NCBI GenBank assembly: GCA_964528535.1
Contig: CAZGSQ010000006.1
Location: forward strand, 7,016 to 71,015
Reading direction: 5' to 3'
Source of the DNA: CAINVV01 sp964528535
GTDB taxonomy: Bacteria; Bacteroidota; Bacteroidia; Bacteroidales; Prolixibacteraceae
Length of the DNA: 64,000 nucleotides
The notes beneath the pieces were generated by a model. That model ran no database searches. It was not told the origin of the DNA and saw nothing but the letters and a program-made list of their open reading frames with translations. This document shows positions 1 to 7,994 of the stretch, piece after piece. Within the stretch, counting starts at the first letter, position 1; every line of letters begins with the position of its first letter. The position numbers and the translations under genes were made by a program.

Positions 1-455
1 CAACCCATATCAAGTACCATCATCTCTTTCAAATCAATTTCGAGCATGGCTTTGATCATCAAGTGCGTGGTCTCGTGGTTGCCCGTTCCAAAGGCCATGC
101 GAGGGTTGATGACAATTTCGTAGCGCGCATTGGGATAAGTTTCGTGGAACGGTGCCCTGATCAGGCATTGGTTCTCAATCAGCAAGGGTTCAAAATAGTT
201 TTTTTCCCATATTTCGTTCCAGTTTTGGTCGGCAATCACTTCAAACGAATATTGGAAGTGGAAGAATTTACTCTCCTGAAATTGAGCAGAGGCCAGAAGA
301 TCAGGGGCAAAGTCCTTACTTGGGATGTATGCCTCGAGCAACTCCTGCGTTTCAACAAAACTTTCAAATCCGATGCTGCCAAGCTCCGCCACCAACAGCT
401 CCCTGGCTAATTCATTGTCAGGAGTAAGGATGCAGTTTAGTTTGGTGTATTCCAT
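1..455 (-). CDS. prmA: Ribosomal protein L11 methyltransferase, partial (C-terminus outside window)
   Basis: The reverse strand opens with ATG at 455 and stays open to the window edge (151 codons). PrmA methylates ribosomal protein L11 using S-adenosylmethionine. The fragment has the family's N-terminal alpha/beta domain, then the motif NPRMAFGTGNHETT at about residues 117-130, and reaches the first SAM-binding strand (VLDMG) as it leaves the window. The catalytic C-terminal half is missing only because the window ends. The upstream neighbour on the same strand, the DUF5686 gene, ends 76 bases before this start, so co-transcription is possible but not shown. Identification is firm from the GTGNHETT block. 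Confidence 0.93.
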   Translation of the reverse strand, partial: MEYTKLNCILTPDNELARELLVAELGSIGFESFVETQELLEAYIPSKDFAPDLLASAQFQESKFFHFQYSFEVIADQNWNEIWEKNYFEPLLIENQCLIRAPFHETYPNARYEIVINPRMAFGTGNHETTHLMIKAMLEIDLKEMMVLDMG

Positions 456-531
456 GAAAAAGTTGATAAAAAGTGACTAAAGTAGGTTCAAATAATTTTC
501 AGGTTAAAGATTCTCTTTTTCCGAGTCGCGC

Positions 532-3174
532 TCAATAAGCGATCCTGAATGCAAGATTGACCCCAACCTTGGTGAGATTCAACTTGTCGAATCCGACAAA
601 TACGCCAACATTGGTCGAATAGAGAAACTCCAACAAGGTATATCCATATTCCGTGTGGTATGGGTTGGTAGGAGAGCTGTAATAGCCGGCCCAGATCATC
701 TCCCGCATGAGCGTGTTGCTGAGAACAGGTAAGTATTTGAGGAGGATAAAGGGCGATTTGTAAGAGATAAAACCATTGAGGTATTTTTCGTCCGTTGACA
801 ATGCATAGTAATTGGGTACGTAAAAAGAGTGACGGTATTCATGTGGCAACACCGGACTCGTTTGCGTCATCACATGGGCAAAATCAGAAAAATGTACTTC
901 CCTGTTGTTCGAGAAATAGCCTGCGTGCATCTCCCAGTCGAGGCTCGAAGATTGACTAAACTCAATGGAATAGGTGATTCCTGCATTCAAGTAGTCATAG
1001 TCAGAACTACTGGAAAGAAAATTTTTAAAACCTTTTTCATATTTCAGGAAGAAGGTGGGAAAATCAGAGTGCGACATAGTTTTGATGCCCTTGTGAATCC
1101 TGTAATAGTATTTTGGCGTGTATTCCAGACTGATACCAGTTTTCGCAACCACTTGATTGGTCAATTGTGCAGCAGAAACCCTATCGTTTGCGGGCAAGTT
1201 GGGCAAATAGTCGTCTTTGTTGTCGAGAAAGGAGAAATTTGTGGAGTTTTCGAGTTGTCTGCTGTTTTTATATTCACCGTTCAGCTGAAGGGTCAACCCA
1301 TTGAATAAATCAACTATGTTTGAGATTTTGACATACCTCTTCTCAAAAAGACGGGCATAATTGGTCTTGAAAAAGAGCGAGGATATGGAATTGATGAAGG
1401 GCGAAATGGCCTGCTCCGTTTCGTTGAAATCCTGCGAATAACTGCCACCACTCAACTCAAATTTTCCCCTGTGCATGGGTGCATAATTGTATTTCAGACC
1501 GACCTTACCCATCCAGGCTTTTCTGTTGATAGCATAGGCGATGGTGGGTTTGATCTCAAGCGACCGGCCCGGCTTGAAATTTTTGATGAAAAGCAGCTCC
1601 TGGTGGATGCCAAATCCATCAACTGCATTGAATGTTAGGCTTTTAAGATTAAATAATCCATAGTACACATAGTGCCAGGTGGAATCACGAAAAGTAGCGC
1701 GTTTTCCCGCAAAGAGTGAAGTGAACAATCCAAAATTGAATTTGTATTTGTCAAAAACGATGGTCTGGGGTTTTTTCTGTTCGGCAAGAATGACAGAATC
1801 CCGCCTCAAAAAACTATGCAATTCTTCAGTTGCAAGTGGAATCGGGCGCATCGAATTCCAGAAAGCAGTGTCGTGGTTGGCCGATTTTGGATCGATCTGA
1901 ACCTTCACCGCCTCAGTAATTTCGAGCGATTTAGCTGAATCTGTCCTGGCAGATTGGATGTTTGACTCCATAAGTCTGGAAAGTTTGCTCATCTCGTGGC
2001 TACTGAGCTCTTTTTTCTCGAGCAACTGATCAATTTTTGCCCGCTTCTTCTCGACAGACTTGTTGGATTTTATCGCTTTCGGAGCTACAGTCGGCTGGAT
2101 GACAGGATTGCTGGCTTGTTGCTGCAACGGCAAATTGAGCATTGACAAAACAGTCTGATCAAATTTAAGATCAGTATATTTCATCGAAGTTGAGAACCTT
2201 CCGCTTCCTTTGATGCCCATCATACTGGCATCGAACGAGAATTTATGGTTCACAGGAAGCCAAATTGAAGGAGTGATTTCGTCGTAGGCTATAAACATGT
2301 TGACGGTGCCAATGGGAGATTCAAAATTGAGATCGGCTTGTTTCAAACACCAGTAATCCTCCATAATGTACAAAGTCCCTTCGAAAAGCATCTTGCTCTT
2401 TCTCTTTGGTGTGACCTTGATTTTGTTGACAATATTTTTGCCTTCGTAGCTGAAGCCTTCGTATTTGAAATCATAATGTGAAAATGCATTCCGCCCTACG
2501 GGAGAGATCAAAATATCTATATGATCCTGGTAAAGACTTGAGCCAAGGATGTCAGTAACCTGAAAATCAATTCCTTTCGGGAAGGATGAGTTGATCGATT
2601 TGATCTGTAGGTCGTACTTGTCGGGCGCCTTGAAGGTAATCTGGTTCACACTCTCCTGAACCAGTATGTCTCCTGATTTGATATCAATATTTTGTTTCTT
2701 CAACTGATTCCGGAAAATTCCAGGGATATTTTCCACCTTTATGGTACCCCGAAGGTAGGCCATGGCAGTGTAGCTCTGCATCTGGTTTAGATGAACATAT
2801 GCGAGGCTAATAACCTTGCGCATGATGGGATAGGCACGATCTACTCCAGCACTGATCGATACCTCCTGAATCTCCTGAAACTGCTCCTCTAAAATTATGG
2901 AAACTGTAAGTGAACTGTTTGTGATGGAAATTATCTCAATTTTTGGCACAAAGCCCAAACTACGATAGGTAACCGTATAATTTCCAGAAGGCAAATTAAT
3001 GTCAAAATCGCCATTTTCATTGGTAGAAGTTCCCTGTGACACCTCTTTGAAAAATACTGTTGCATAAGGAATAGGTTGTCCACTCTTATCTTTGATACTC
3101 CCTTTGAGATTGTGGGCCATCAAGGAAACAGCCCATAACAACGAAAGAACCAATAAGATAAGGAATTTCTTCAT
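532..3174 (-). CDS. DUF5686 outer-membrane protein with carboxypeptidase-regulatory-like domain
   Basis: An 880-residue exported protein. Residues 1-20 form a signal peptide (lysines, then a hydrophobic run). Residues about 22-105 look like a carboxypeptidase-D regulatory-like beta-sandwich (GSIKDKSGQPIPYATVFFK), a domain often placed ahead of outer-membrane barrels in Bacteroidota. The middle resembles DUF5686, with a charged lysine/glutamate-rich stretch near 370-400. The C-terminal half alternates aromatic and polar residues as in beta strands and ends in FRIAY, a typical outer-membrane barrel ending. The function of DUF5686 proteins is not established; surface or envelope maintenance is only a guess. 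A TACTTTTG box at 3209-3216 on this strand could be its -7 element. Confidence 0.85.
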   Translation of the reverse strand: MKKFLILLVLSLLWAVSLMAHNLKGSIKDKSGQPIPYATVFFKEVSQGTSTNENGDFDINLPSGNYTVTYRSLGFVPKIEIISITNSSLTVSIILEEQFQEIQEVSISAGVDRAYPIMRKVISLAYVHLNQMQSYTAMAYLRGTIKVENIPGIFRNQLKKQNIDIKSGDILVQESVNQITFKAPDKYDLQIKSINSSFPKGIDFQVTDILGSSLYQDHIDILISPVGRNAFSHYDFKYEGFSYEGKNIVNKIKVTPKRKSKMLFEGTLYIMEDYWCLKQADLNFESPIGTVNMFIAYDEITPSIWLPVNHKFSFDASMMGIKGSGRFSTSMKYTDLKFDQTVLSMLNLPLQQQASNPVIQPTVAPKAIKSNKSVEKKRAKIDQLLEKKELSSHEMSKLSRLMESNIQSARTDSAKSLEITEAVKVQIDPKSANHDTAFWNSMRPIPLATEELHSFLRRDSVILAEQKKPQTIVFDKYKFNFGLFTSLFAGKRATFRDSTWHYVYYGLFNLKSLTFNAVDGFGIHQELLFIKNFKPGRSLEIKPTIAYAINRKAWMGKVGLKYNYAPMHRGKFELSGGSYSQDFNETEQAISPFINSISSLFFKTNYARLFEKRYVKISNIVDLFNGLTLQLNGEYKNSRQLENSTNFSFLDNKDDYLPNLPANDRVSAAQLTNQVVAKTGISLEYTPKYYYRIHKGIKTMSHSDFPTFFLKYEKGFKNFLSSSSDYDYLNAGITYSIEFSQSSSLDWEMHAGYFSNNREVHFSDFAHVMTQTSPVLPHEYRHSFYVPNYYALSTDEKYLNGFISYKSPFILLKYLPVLSNTLMREMIWAGYYSSPTNPYHTEYGYTLLEFLYSTNVGVFVGFDKLNLTKVGVNLAFRIAY

Positions 3175-3262
3175 ACAATAAATTTATTCTTGTTACGAAA
3201 GAACTACTCAAAAGTATCAATAAATGATTTATCTGAGGGCGCTTACCACCTTAAATCACCAA

Positions 3263-3307
3263 TCAAAAACGCACGAAGGGCTGATTTCTCAGCCTGCTTC
3301 GTGCGTT
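3263..3307 (-). terminator. Rho-independent terminator downstream of tpiA
   Basis: A perfect 11-base-pair inverted repeat (3268-3278 with 3297-3307, arm AACGCACGAAG) encloses a second small stem (GGCTGA/TCAGCC). On the reverse strand it is followed by a run of T. It lies 27 bases past the tpiA stop codon and should separate tpiA transcription from the DUF5686 gene. Confidence 0.85.
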
Positions 3308-3333
3308 GATGGGAATATTTCCCGGCAGGAAAA

Positions 3334-4092
3334 TTAATAGGCGTTGATGATGGCTAAAAAGTCTTCGGCTTTCAGTGATGCCCCGCCGATTAGTCCACCA
3401 TCAATGTCCGGCTGGCTGAATAGTTCTTTTGCATTGGCCGGACTGCAGGAACCACCATAAAGTATGGAGCAGTCGTTAGCAATGGGTTGGTCGTATTTTT
3501 CGGCCACCAGAGCGCGTATAAAAGCCAGCATGTCCTGTGCCTGTTGTGAACTGGCGGTCCGACCGGTTCCAATGGCCCAGATTGGTTCGTAGGCTATTAC
3601 AATCTTTTGGAAATCCCCGGCGGTGAGGTTGAAGATGGTCTCATCGAGTTGTGTCTTGACAAATTGATTCTCAGTCCCGGCTTCGCGGACGGCGAGTGCT
3701 TCCCCGCAGCAGTAAATCGGTGTCAGACCCTGTGCAAGTGCCAAGGCTACCTTCTTGTTAAGAATTTCGGAGGTTTCATGGTAATATTCCCTTCTTTCGG
3801 AGTGTCCTATCAAGACGAATGTAGCTCCGGTAGATTGTACCATAGCGACGGAAACTTCGCCTGTAAAGGCCCCTTTTGCTTCGGCAGCGCAGTTTTGAGC
3901 GGCAACAGAAACGCGATTTTTATCAACTACACTGGCTATACTGGTTAGGTGTGTAAATGGAGTGGCCAATACCACAACAACATCTTTGGCACCCCGATCG
4001 GCTACCAGATCGCTAACTTGCTGTGCGAGTGCGACACCTTCACTTATGGTGGTGTTGCATTTCCAGTTTCCGGCTACAATTTTCTTTCTCAT
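3334..4092 (-). CDS. tpiA: Triosephosphate isomerase
   Basis: A 252-residue cytoplasmic glycolytic enzyme interconverting dihydroxyacetone phosphate and glyceraldehyde 3-phosphate. Catalytic residues are all visible: Asn9 and Lys11 in AGNWK, His97 in LIGHSERR, and Glu169 in AYEPIWAIGTG, followed by the phosphate-gripping loop and the glycine-rich GGSC segment near the end. Length is normal for the family. It follows the DoxX-like and DUF1599 genes on the same strand after 99 bases, a neighbourhood that recurs in Bacteroidota from general knowledge. A strong terminator lies just downstream. Confidence 0.98.
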   Translation of the reverse strand: MRKKIVAGNWKCNTTISEGVALAQQVSDLVADRGAKDVVVVLATPFTHLTSIASVVDKNRVSVAAQNCAAEAKGAFTGEVSVAMVQSTGATFVLIGHSERREYYHETSEILNKKVALALAQGLTPIYCCGEALAVREAGTENQFVKTQLDETIFNLTAGDFQKIVIAYEPIWAIGTGRTASSQQAQDMLAFIRALVAEKYDQPIANDCSILYGGSCSPANAKELFSQPDIDGGLIGGASLKAEDFLAIINAY

Positions 4093-4191
4093 GGTCGGTA
4101 ATATTTAATTTTTGAATGAACAATCATTGTGCAAAGATAGGAATTGAAGAGTGCTACTGTAAGCCGATCGGGCTGTATCGAAACGATTTAA

Positions 4192-5331
4192 CTATTTGAT
4201 TACGTTGGAAACCAGACTTGTCATCTCTTCGACGGTAGGAAGATCGTTGTAATGCCATTTGCCTAAAATAGTGCCACTGCGCAGGTACAAGAGTCCGGGA
4301 TTCCCTCTGACAATGGTTTTCAATGTCACCTCATCGCTGAATAGAAATTCGTAGGATGGATGCGCAGAATTCTTGAAATCCTCAAGTCGCTGGCCTGTTG
4401 TAGAGGTCAGACAGACAAATTTATAGCCTGCAAATCTGGCCCAGACGGCTAATCCATTGATTTGTCCCTGTTTTTTCAGGGAACTTTTCGATAGGTCTGA
4501 AGCTATCAGAAAAAATGTTGGTTTGTCGTCGGCGAAGAAGAAACTGGTCACATCATCGCCGGGGGCAGTGCGCAACTGAAAATCATGAATGGGTGGTGTG
4601 TACCCTTTCTTTACGAGGTAGGTTTCACCCATTGATTCAAATTTCCAGTTGAGGGTGTCCTGCCAGGGATAGTCGGTATCTGTGAATTTTTGGACGATGT
4701 TGGTCTTTTTGTTACGGTAGAAGAAGTTGTTTTTGAAGACATCTGCCTGCGCTCCAGCCGGTACTTTCATCCCTTCAGGAATGTTTACACCTACTTTGTA
4801 GGGTCTGAAATCGAGAACAGGATCATGCCTTACCGACCAGATCACGAGGCCAACATAAATGGTGGAGACGATGGTTGCTCTGTGATGCCTCCATTTCCCC
4901 AAAATTGCAGGCAAAGTCTGCGATCGCCTGAGGTAAACCAAAATGACAAGGGCAGATAGAAATATATTTTTGTAGAAAGTTTCCCAATTGGTAATCACCA
5001 GGGCATCGCCAAAACAACCACAGTCGGTAACCGGATTCTTGATGGCAATGTAAAGGGTAAATGGAGTAAAGAAAGCCATAAATAGGAGCCCAAAAAGGGA
5101 AGCAAGCCGAATCCTGACACACAACAACATGCCGACACCTATTAAAAATTCGGCGAAGGGAAGCACATAAGAACCCAATGGAGCTAAAAAACCCAGACCA
5201 TTGAGACCCATGGCGTGAAGGTAATCGGCCAGCTTGTACTCCAGTCCCCAGGGGTCGATACCCTTGACGAAACCCGAAAAGATGAATACAAGTCCGAAAA
5301 TCCAGCGTGACAAGGTGGTTAAATTCTTCAT
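4192..5331 (-). CDS. DoxX/MauE-like membrane protein (BT_3928-type)
   Basis: A 379-residue inner-membrane protein. The N-terminal ~140 residues hold four hydrophobic segments of DoxX/MauE type, with FIFSGFVKGIDPWG after the first and the cysteine pair NPVTDCGCFGDAL between later ones. A further membrane segment near 150 leads to a soluble C-terminal part of about 220 residues that looks thioredoxin-like in layout but shows no CxxC. Such proteins are linked to redox or quinol chemistry at the membrane; the exact reaction is unknown. The start overlaps the DUF1599 stop by four bases (ATGA), so the two are translationally coupled. Family assignment is good, function is open. Confidence 0.85.
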   Translation of the reverse strand: MKNLTTLSRWIFGLVFIFSGFVKGIDPWGLEYKLADYLHAMGLNGLGFLAPLGSYVLPFAEFLIGVGMLLCVRIRLASLFGLLFMAFFTPFTLYIAIKNPVTDCGCFGDALVITNWETFYKNIFLSALVILVYLRRSQTLPAILGKWRHHRATIVSTIYVGLVIWSVRHDPVLDFRPYKVGVNIPEGMKVPAGAQADVFKNNFFYRNKKTNIVQKFTDTDYPWQDTLNWKFESMGETYLVKKGYTPPIHDFQLRTAPGDDVTSFFFADDKPTFFLIASDLSKSSLKKQGQINGLAVWARFAGYKFVCLTSTTGQRLEDFKNSAHPSYEFLFSDEVTLKTIVRGNPGLLYLRSGTILGKWHYNDLPTVEEMTSLVSNVIK

Positions 5332-5873
5332 GAGAGCGGTTCAAAATCAATTTTAATGAGGGCAAATACAGCATAATTGATCATGTCCATGTAGTTCGCA
5401 TCCACACCTTCCGAAATGAGTGTCTGGCCAAGATTGTCTTCAATCTGCTTGGTTCGTTTGATCTTCATCAGAATCAGATCGGTGAAAGAACTGATCCTCA
5501 TTTGCCTCCAGGCTTCACCATAATCATGATTTTTATCCAGCATCAGTTTTTTGGCTTGCTCAAGATTGGCCAGGTAAAGTGCCTCAGCCTTGTCGTAGGG
5601 AAGCTCCTCTTCTACCGCGCCAAGCTCCAACTGGATTAGTGCCAGGGCGCAATAATTGATGATCCCGATAAACTCAGAACGGGCATCCTCTTTAATTTTT
5701 GCAACGCCTTTCTCTTCAATATTTCGGATTCGCTGTGCCTTGATAAAGATCTGGTCGGTCATGGAGGATGGTCGAAGGATCCGCCAGGCAGTGCCATAAT
5801 CTTTCATCTTTTTAAGAAAGACTTCGCGGCAGAGTCCGATCACATGATCGTATTGTTCTTTGGTTTTTTTCAC
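5328..5873 (-). CDS. DUF1599 domain protein with internal duplication
   Basis: A 181-residue soluble protein made of two related halves. Each carries the pattern DYG.AWR, then a D.I..K..R..IE helix, then a MINYA/IINYC..ALI helix, at about residues 23-87 and 115-178. This matches DUF1599, which has been linked by others to nucleotide-modification-associated folds; the activity in Bacteroidota housekeeping clusters is unknown. It is the first gene of a coupled unit with the DoxX-like gene (four-base overlap) and is followed by tpiA. A good -7 box (TATCTTTG) lies at 5957-5964 on this strand. Confidence 0.85.
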   Translation of the reverse strand: MKKTKEQYDHVIGLCREVFLKKMKDYGTAWRILRPSSMTDQIFIKAQRIRNIEEKGVAKIKEDARSEFIGIINYCALALIQLELGAVEEELPYDKAEALYLANLEQAKKLMLDKNHDYGEAWRQMRISSFTDLILMKIKRTKQIEDNLGQTLISEGVDANYMDMINYAVFALIKIDFEPLS

Positions 5874-5956
5874 AGCGAAAATGTTGATTTAATGCGTTTT
5901 AATTGATTCTTAGGAACAGTGGATGGCCAACCGGATTTGATCGGAAAACCATCTTT

Positions 5957-5964
5957 CAAAGATA
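5957..5964 (-). promoter_or_regulatory. Candidate -7 box for the DUF1599/DoxX-like/tpiA unit
   Basis: On the reverse strand the bases read TATCTTTG, a full match to the Bacteroidota -7 consensus TAnnTTTG. A clear TTTG at the -33 position is not present (TTTC is closest). The predicted transcript would have a leader of about 75 bases. Confidence 0.5.
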
Positions 5965-6173
5965 TAAAAAGCTTATTAACGAAAGTCGAATTTCGAGAAT
6001 ATACCTGTAAATTCACTGAAGGCTTCAATAATTTGGTTCATCATTAGGTTGCAGTTAATTTTTTTGAAGGCAATCTAATTCAATTTGTCTGCGGCCAATT
6101 GTAAGGACACTCTTAATTCCTTCCATCAATCTTCGGAGTTTTCTGATTTTGGACAGTATTTGATCAGTTTTAC

Positions 6174-6181
6174 TAATTTTG
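6174..6181 (+). promoter_or_regulatory. Candidate -7 box for folP-cdaA
   Basis: TAATTTTG matches the Bacteroidota -7 consensus TAnnTTTG, with a TTTTGG stretch about 21-22 bases upstream as a possible -33. Transcription would start near 6188, ahead of the ATG at 6262. Confidence 0.5.
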
Positions 6182-6261
6182 TAAAAGGAGAATCGTAAAG
6201 GATCTATGATCAACAACATTAAATCTTGTTGCTTATCCTTTTTGAACAAAAGACCTTTTTT

Positions 6262-7131
6262 ATGTTGTTCCAAAAAATCGAAAAGCCTTTCTACCGGAAA
6301 AAAGAATCGATACAGTTAAATGGTCGGTTGATACTGCTGAACAAGCCTTGTGTGATGGGTATCCTGAACCTGACACCCGATTCATTTTACGAAGGAAGCA
6401 GGTATCAGAAAGAGAAGGAGATCCTGGATAGGGCAGAAGAGATACTTTCAGCAGGAGGTTCATTCATTGATGTTGGAGCAGTTTCGACAAGGCCGGGTGC
6501 GAATTTTGTTTCAGAAGGTGCAGAATTGGAGCGGTTACTCCCGGCAGTTAAAGTAATCCGACAACATTTTCCGGAGGCGAATCTTTCGGTCGACAGCTTC
6601 CGATCACGTGTTATCGCCGAAGTATATGAAGAAATTGGAGACTTTCTGGTCAACGATATTTCGGGCGGGAGTATGGATGATCAAATGTTCGAAACCGTTG
6701 CCAAACTTGGACTTCCATACATCTTAATGCACATTCAGGGAACGCCAGACACGATGCAAAGGAATCCAACTTACCAGGATGTTGTCAAAGATATTCTCCT
6801 AGCGCTTTCCGGGAAAATCAATACTTTGAAGTTGTTGGGCGTTAATGACATCATCGTCGATCCCGGTTTCGGATTCGGAAAGACATTGAACCACAATTTT
6901 GAACTTTTGAACCGGCTCGATTCCTTTCGCCTTTTTGAACTACCTTTGGTGGTGGGATTGTCCCGTAAAACGATGGTCTGGAAACCGCTCGGAATCGATC
7001 CGGGGAGGAGTCTGAACGGAAGTACAGTCTTGCATACGCTGGCCTTGATGGGTGGGGCGGATATTCTGAGGGTGCACGATGTCCGCGAAGCTTTTGAAAC
7101 GGTCAGGTTATTTGCCGAACTTAAAAAATAA
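6262..7131 (+). CDS. folP: Dihydropteroate synthase
   Basis: A 289-residue folate-pathway enzyme that joins 4-aminobenzoate to the pterin pyrophosphate; the sulfonamide target. Motifs run in the expected order: VMGILNLTPDSF near residue 31, FIDVGAVSTRPGA, LSVDSF, NDISGG, DPGFGFGKT and GLSRK. The open frame extends upstream to a TTG at 6226, but the ATG at 6262 gives a family-typical N-terminus and is preferred. The stop codon shares one base with the cdaA start, so both genes are translated from one message. The folP-cdaA pairing is common in Bacteroidota. Confidence 0.96.
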   Translation: MLFQKIEKPFYRKKESIQLNGRLILLNKPCVMGILNLTPDSFYEGSRYQKEKEILDRAEEILSAGGSFIDVGAVSTRPGANFVSEGAELERLLPAVKVIRQHFPEANLSVDSFRSRVIAEVYEEIGDFLVNDISGGSMDDQMFETVAKLGLPYILMHIQGTPDTMQRNPTYQDVVKDILLALSGKINTLKLLGVNDIIVDPGFGFGKTLNHNFELLNRLDSFRLFELPLVVGLSRKTMVWKPLGIDPGRSLNGSTVLHTLALMGGADILRVHDVREAFETVRLFAELKK

Positions 7132-7919
7132 TGGGCATGACAGAACTCTTTATCCAGCTGAAATTTCTGGATATTCTAGATATTCTTTTCGTGGCAATTC
7201 TGTTCTACGAATTGTACACATTGGTCAGGGGTACCGTGACATTCAGTATTTTTCTGGGCATATTTATTGTTTTTGTCGTTTGGGTAGTCGTTCGGGCCTT
7301 GAAAATGGAGCTGCTTGAATCCATTTTGAGTCAACTATTTGGCGTCGGAATGATCGCCGTTATTGTGGTATTTCAGCAGGAGATCCGAAGATTCCTGTTG
7401 ATGTTAGGCAATAGCTACCGTACCAACAAGCGCATTTCTATTGGTTCACTGTTCTCGGGTCAATTCAGAAATATCTCACCATCCGGCATCAAGTCTGTGG
7501 TAGATGCCTGCATCCAGATGTCCAAAACCAGAACCGGAGCCCTGGTAGTAATTTGCAGGGGTAATGAGCTTAAGGAGTATGTAAGTACCGGCGAGTTCAT
7601 CGATTCAGAAATACGTGCAGACCTTATCGGAAGTATATTCTACAAAAATTCACCGCTCCACGACGGCGCTTGCATCATCGCAGCCAATCGTATTCAGGCC
7701 GTTCGCTGCATTCTTCCGGTATCATCCAGTCAGGAGATCAGTCCGGCCTTGGGGCTCAGGCACCGTGCCGCCATCGGCATGTCAGAAGTAACCGATGCCT
7801 TCACCATCGTTGTCAGCGAAGAAACCGGACGAATCTCTGTCACTGAAAACGGGAAACTAATGGAAAACGTCAGTCCTGATGAGCTGTTCAGGATGCTGCA
7901 AACAGAAGAGAAAAGTTGA
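7131..7919 (+). CDS. cdaA: Diadenylate cyclase (c-di-AMP synthase), membrane-bound
   Basis: A 262-residue protein that makes cyclic di-AMP from two ATP. Residues 1-85 contain three membrane segments, and the rest is the DAC domain with both signature motifs: LHDGA (DGA at 178-180) and GLRHRAA (RHR at 210-212). Length and layout match CdaA rather than DisA. It overlaps the folP stop by one base (TAATG), so the second messenger that controls turgor and potassium is made from the folate operon. An alternative ATG lies two codons in. No c-di-AMP phosphodiesterase is visible in the window. Confidence 0.95.
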   Translation: MGMTELFIQLKFLDILDILFVAILFYELYTLVRGTVTFSIFLGIFIVFVVWVVVRALKMELLESILSQLFGVGMIAVIVVFQQEIRRFLLMLGNSYRTNKRISIGSLFSGQFRNISPSGIKSVVDACIQMSKTRTGALVVICRGNELKEYVSTGEFIDSEIRADLIGSIFYKNSPLHDGACIIAANRIQAVRCILPVSSSQEISPALGLRHRAAIGMSEVTDAFTIVVSEETGRISVTENGKLMENVSPDELFRMLQTEEKS

Positions 7920-7994
7920 TTTGATGCTCTCAATTTCTAAATAACCCAATGTTCTTATTTCCAGAAGTCCAGTCCTTTTCCCTTTTCCCTTCTT

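Larger units (their letters stand above)
5874..6261. other. Divergent intergenic region between the DUF1599 gene and folP
   Basis: This 388-base AT-rich stretch carries one candidate promoter in each direction (5957-5964 reverse, 6174-6181 forward). A 72-codon reverse reading frame at 6055-6273 overlaps the folP start and has no recognisable features. No repeat, RNA gene or terminator was found. Confidence 0.5.

Noticed and set aside
456..485. AAAGTGAC-like repeat upstream of prmA
   Set aside because: Spacing is irregular (11 and 9) and units are degenerate; AT-rich chance similarity is likely.
6055..6273. 72-codon reverse reading frame upstream of folP
   Set aside because: It overlaps the folP promoter and start, has no recognisable domain or ribosome site, and is rich in AT-derived codons.
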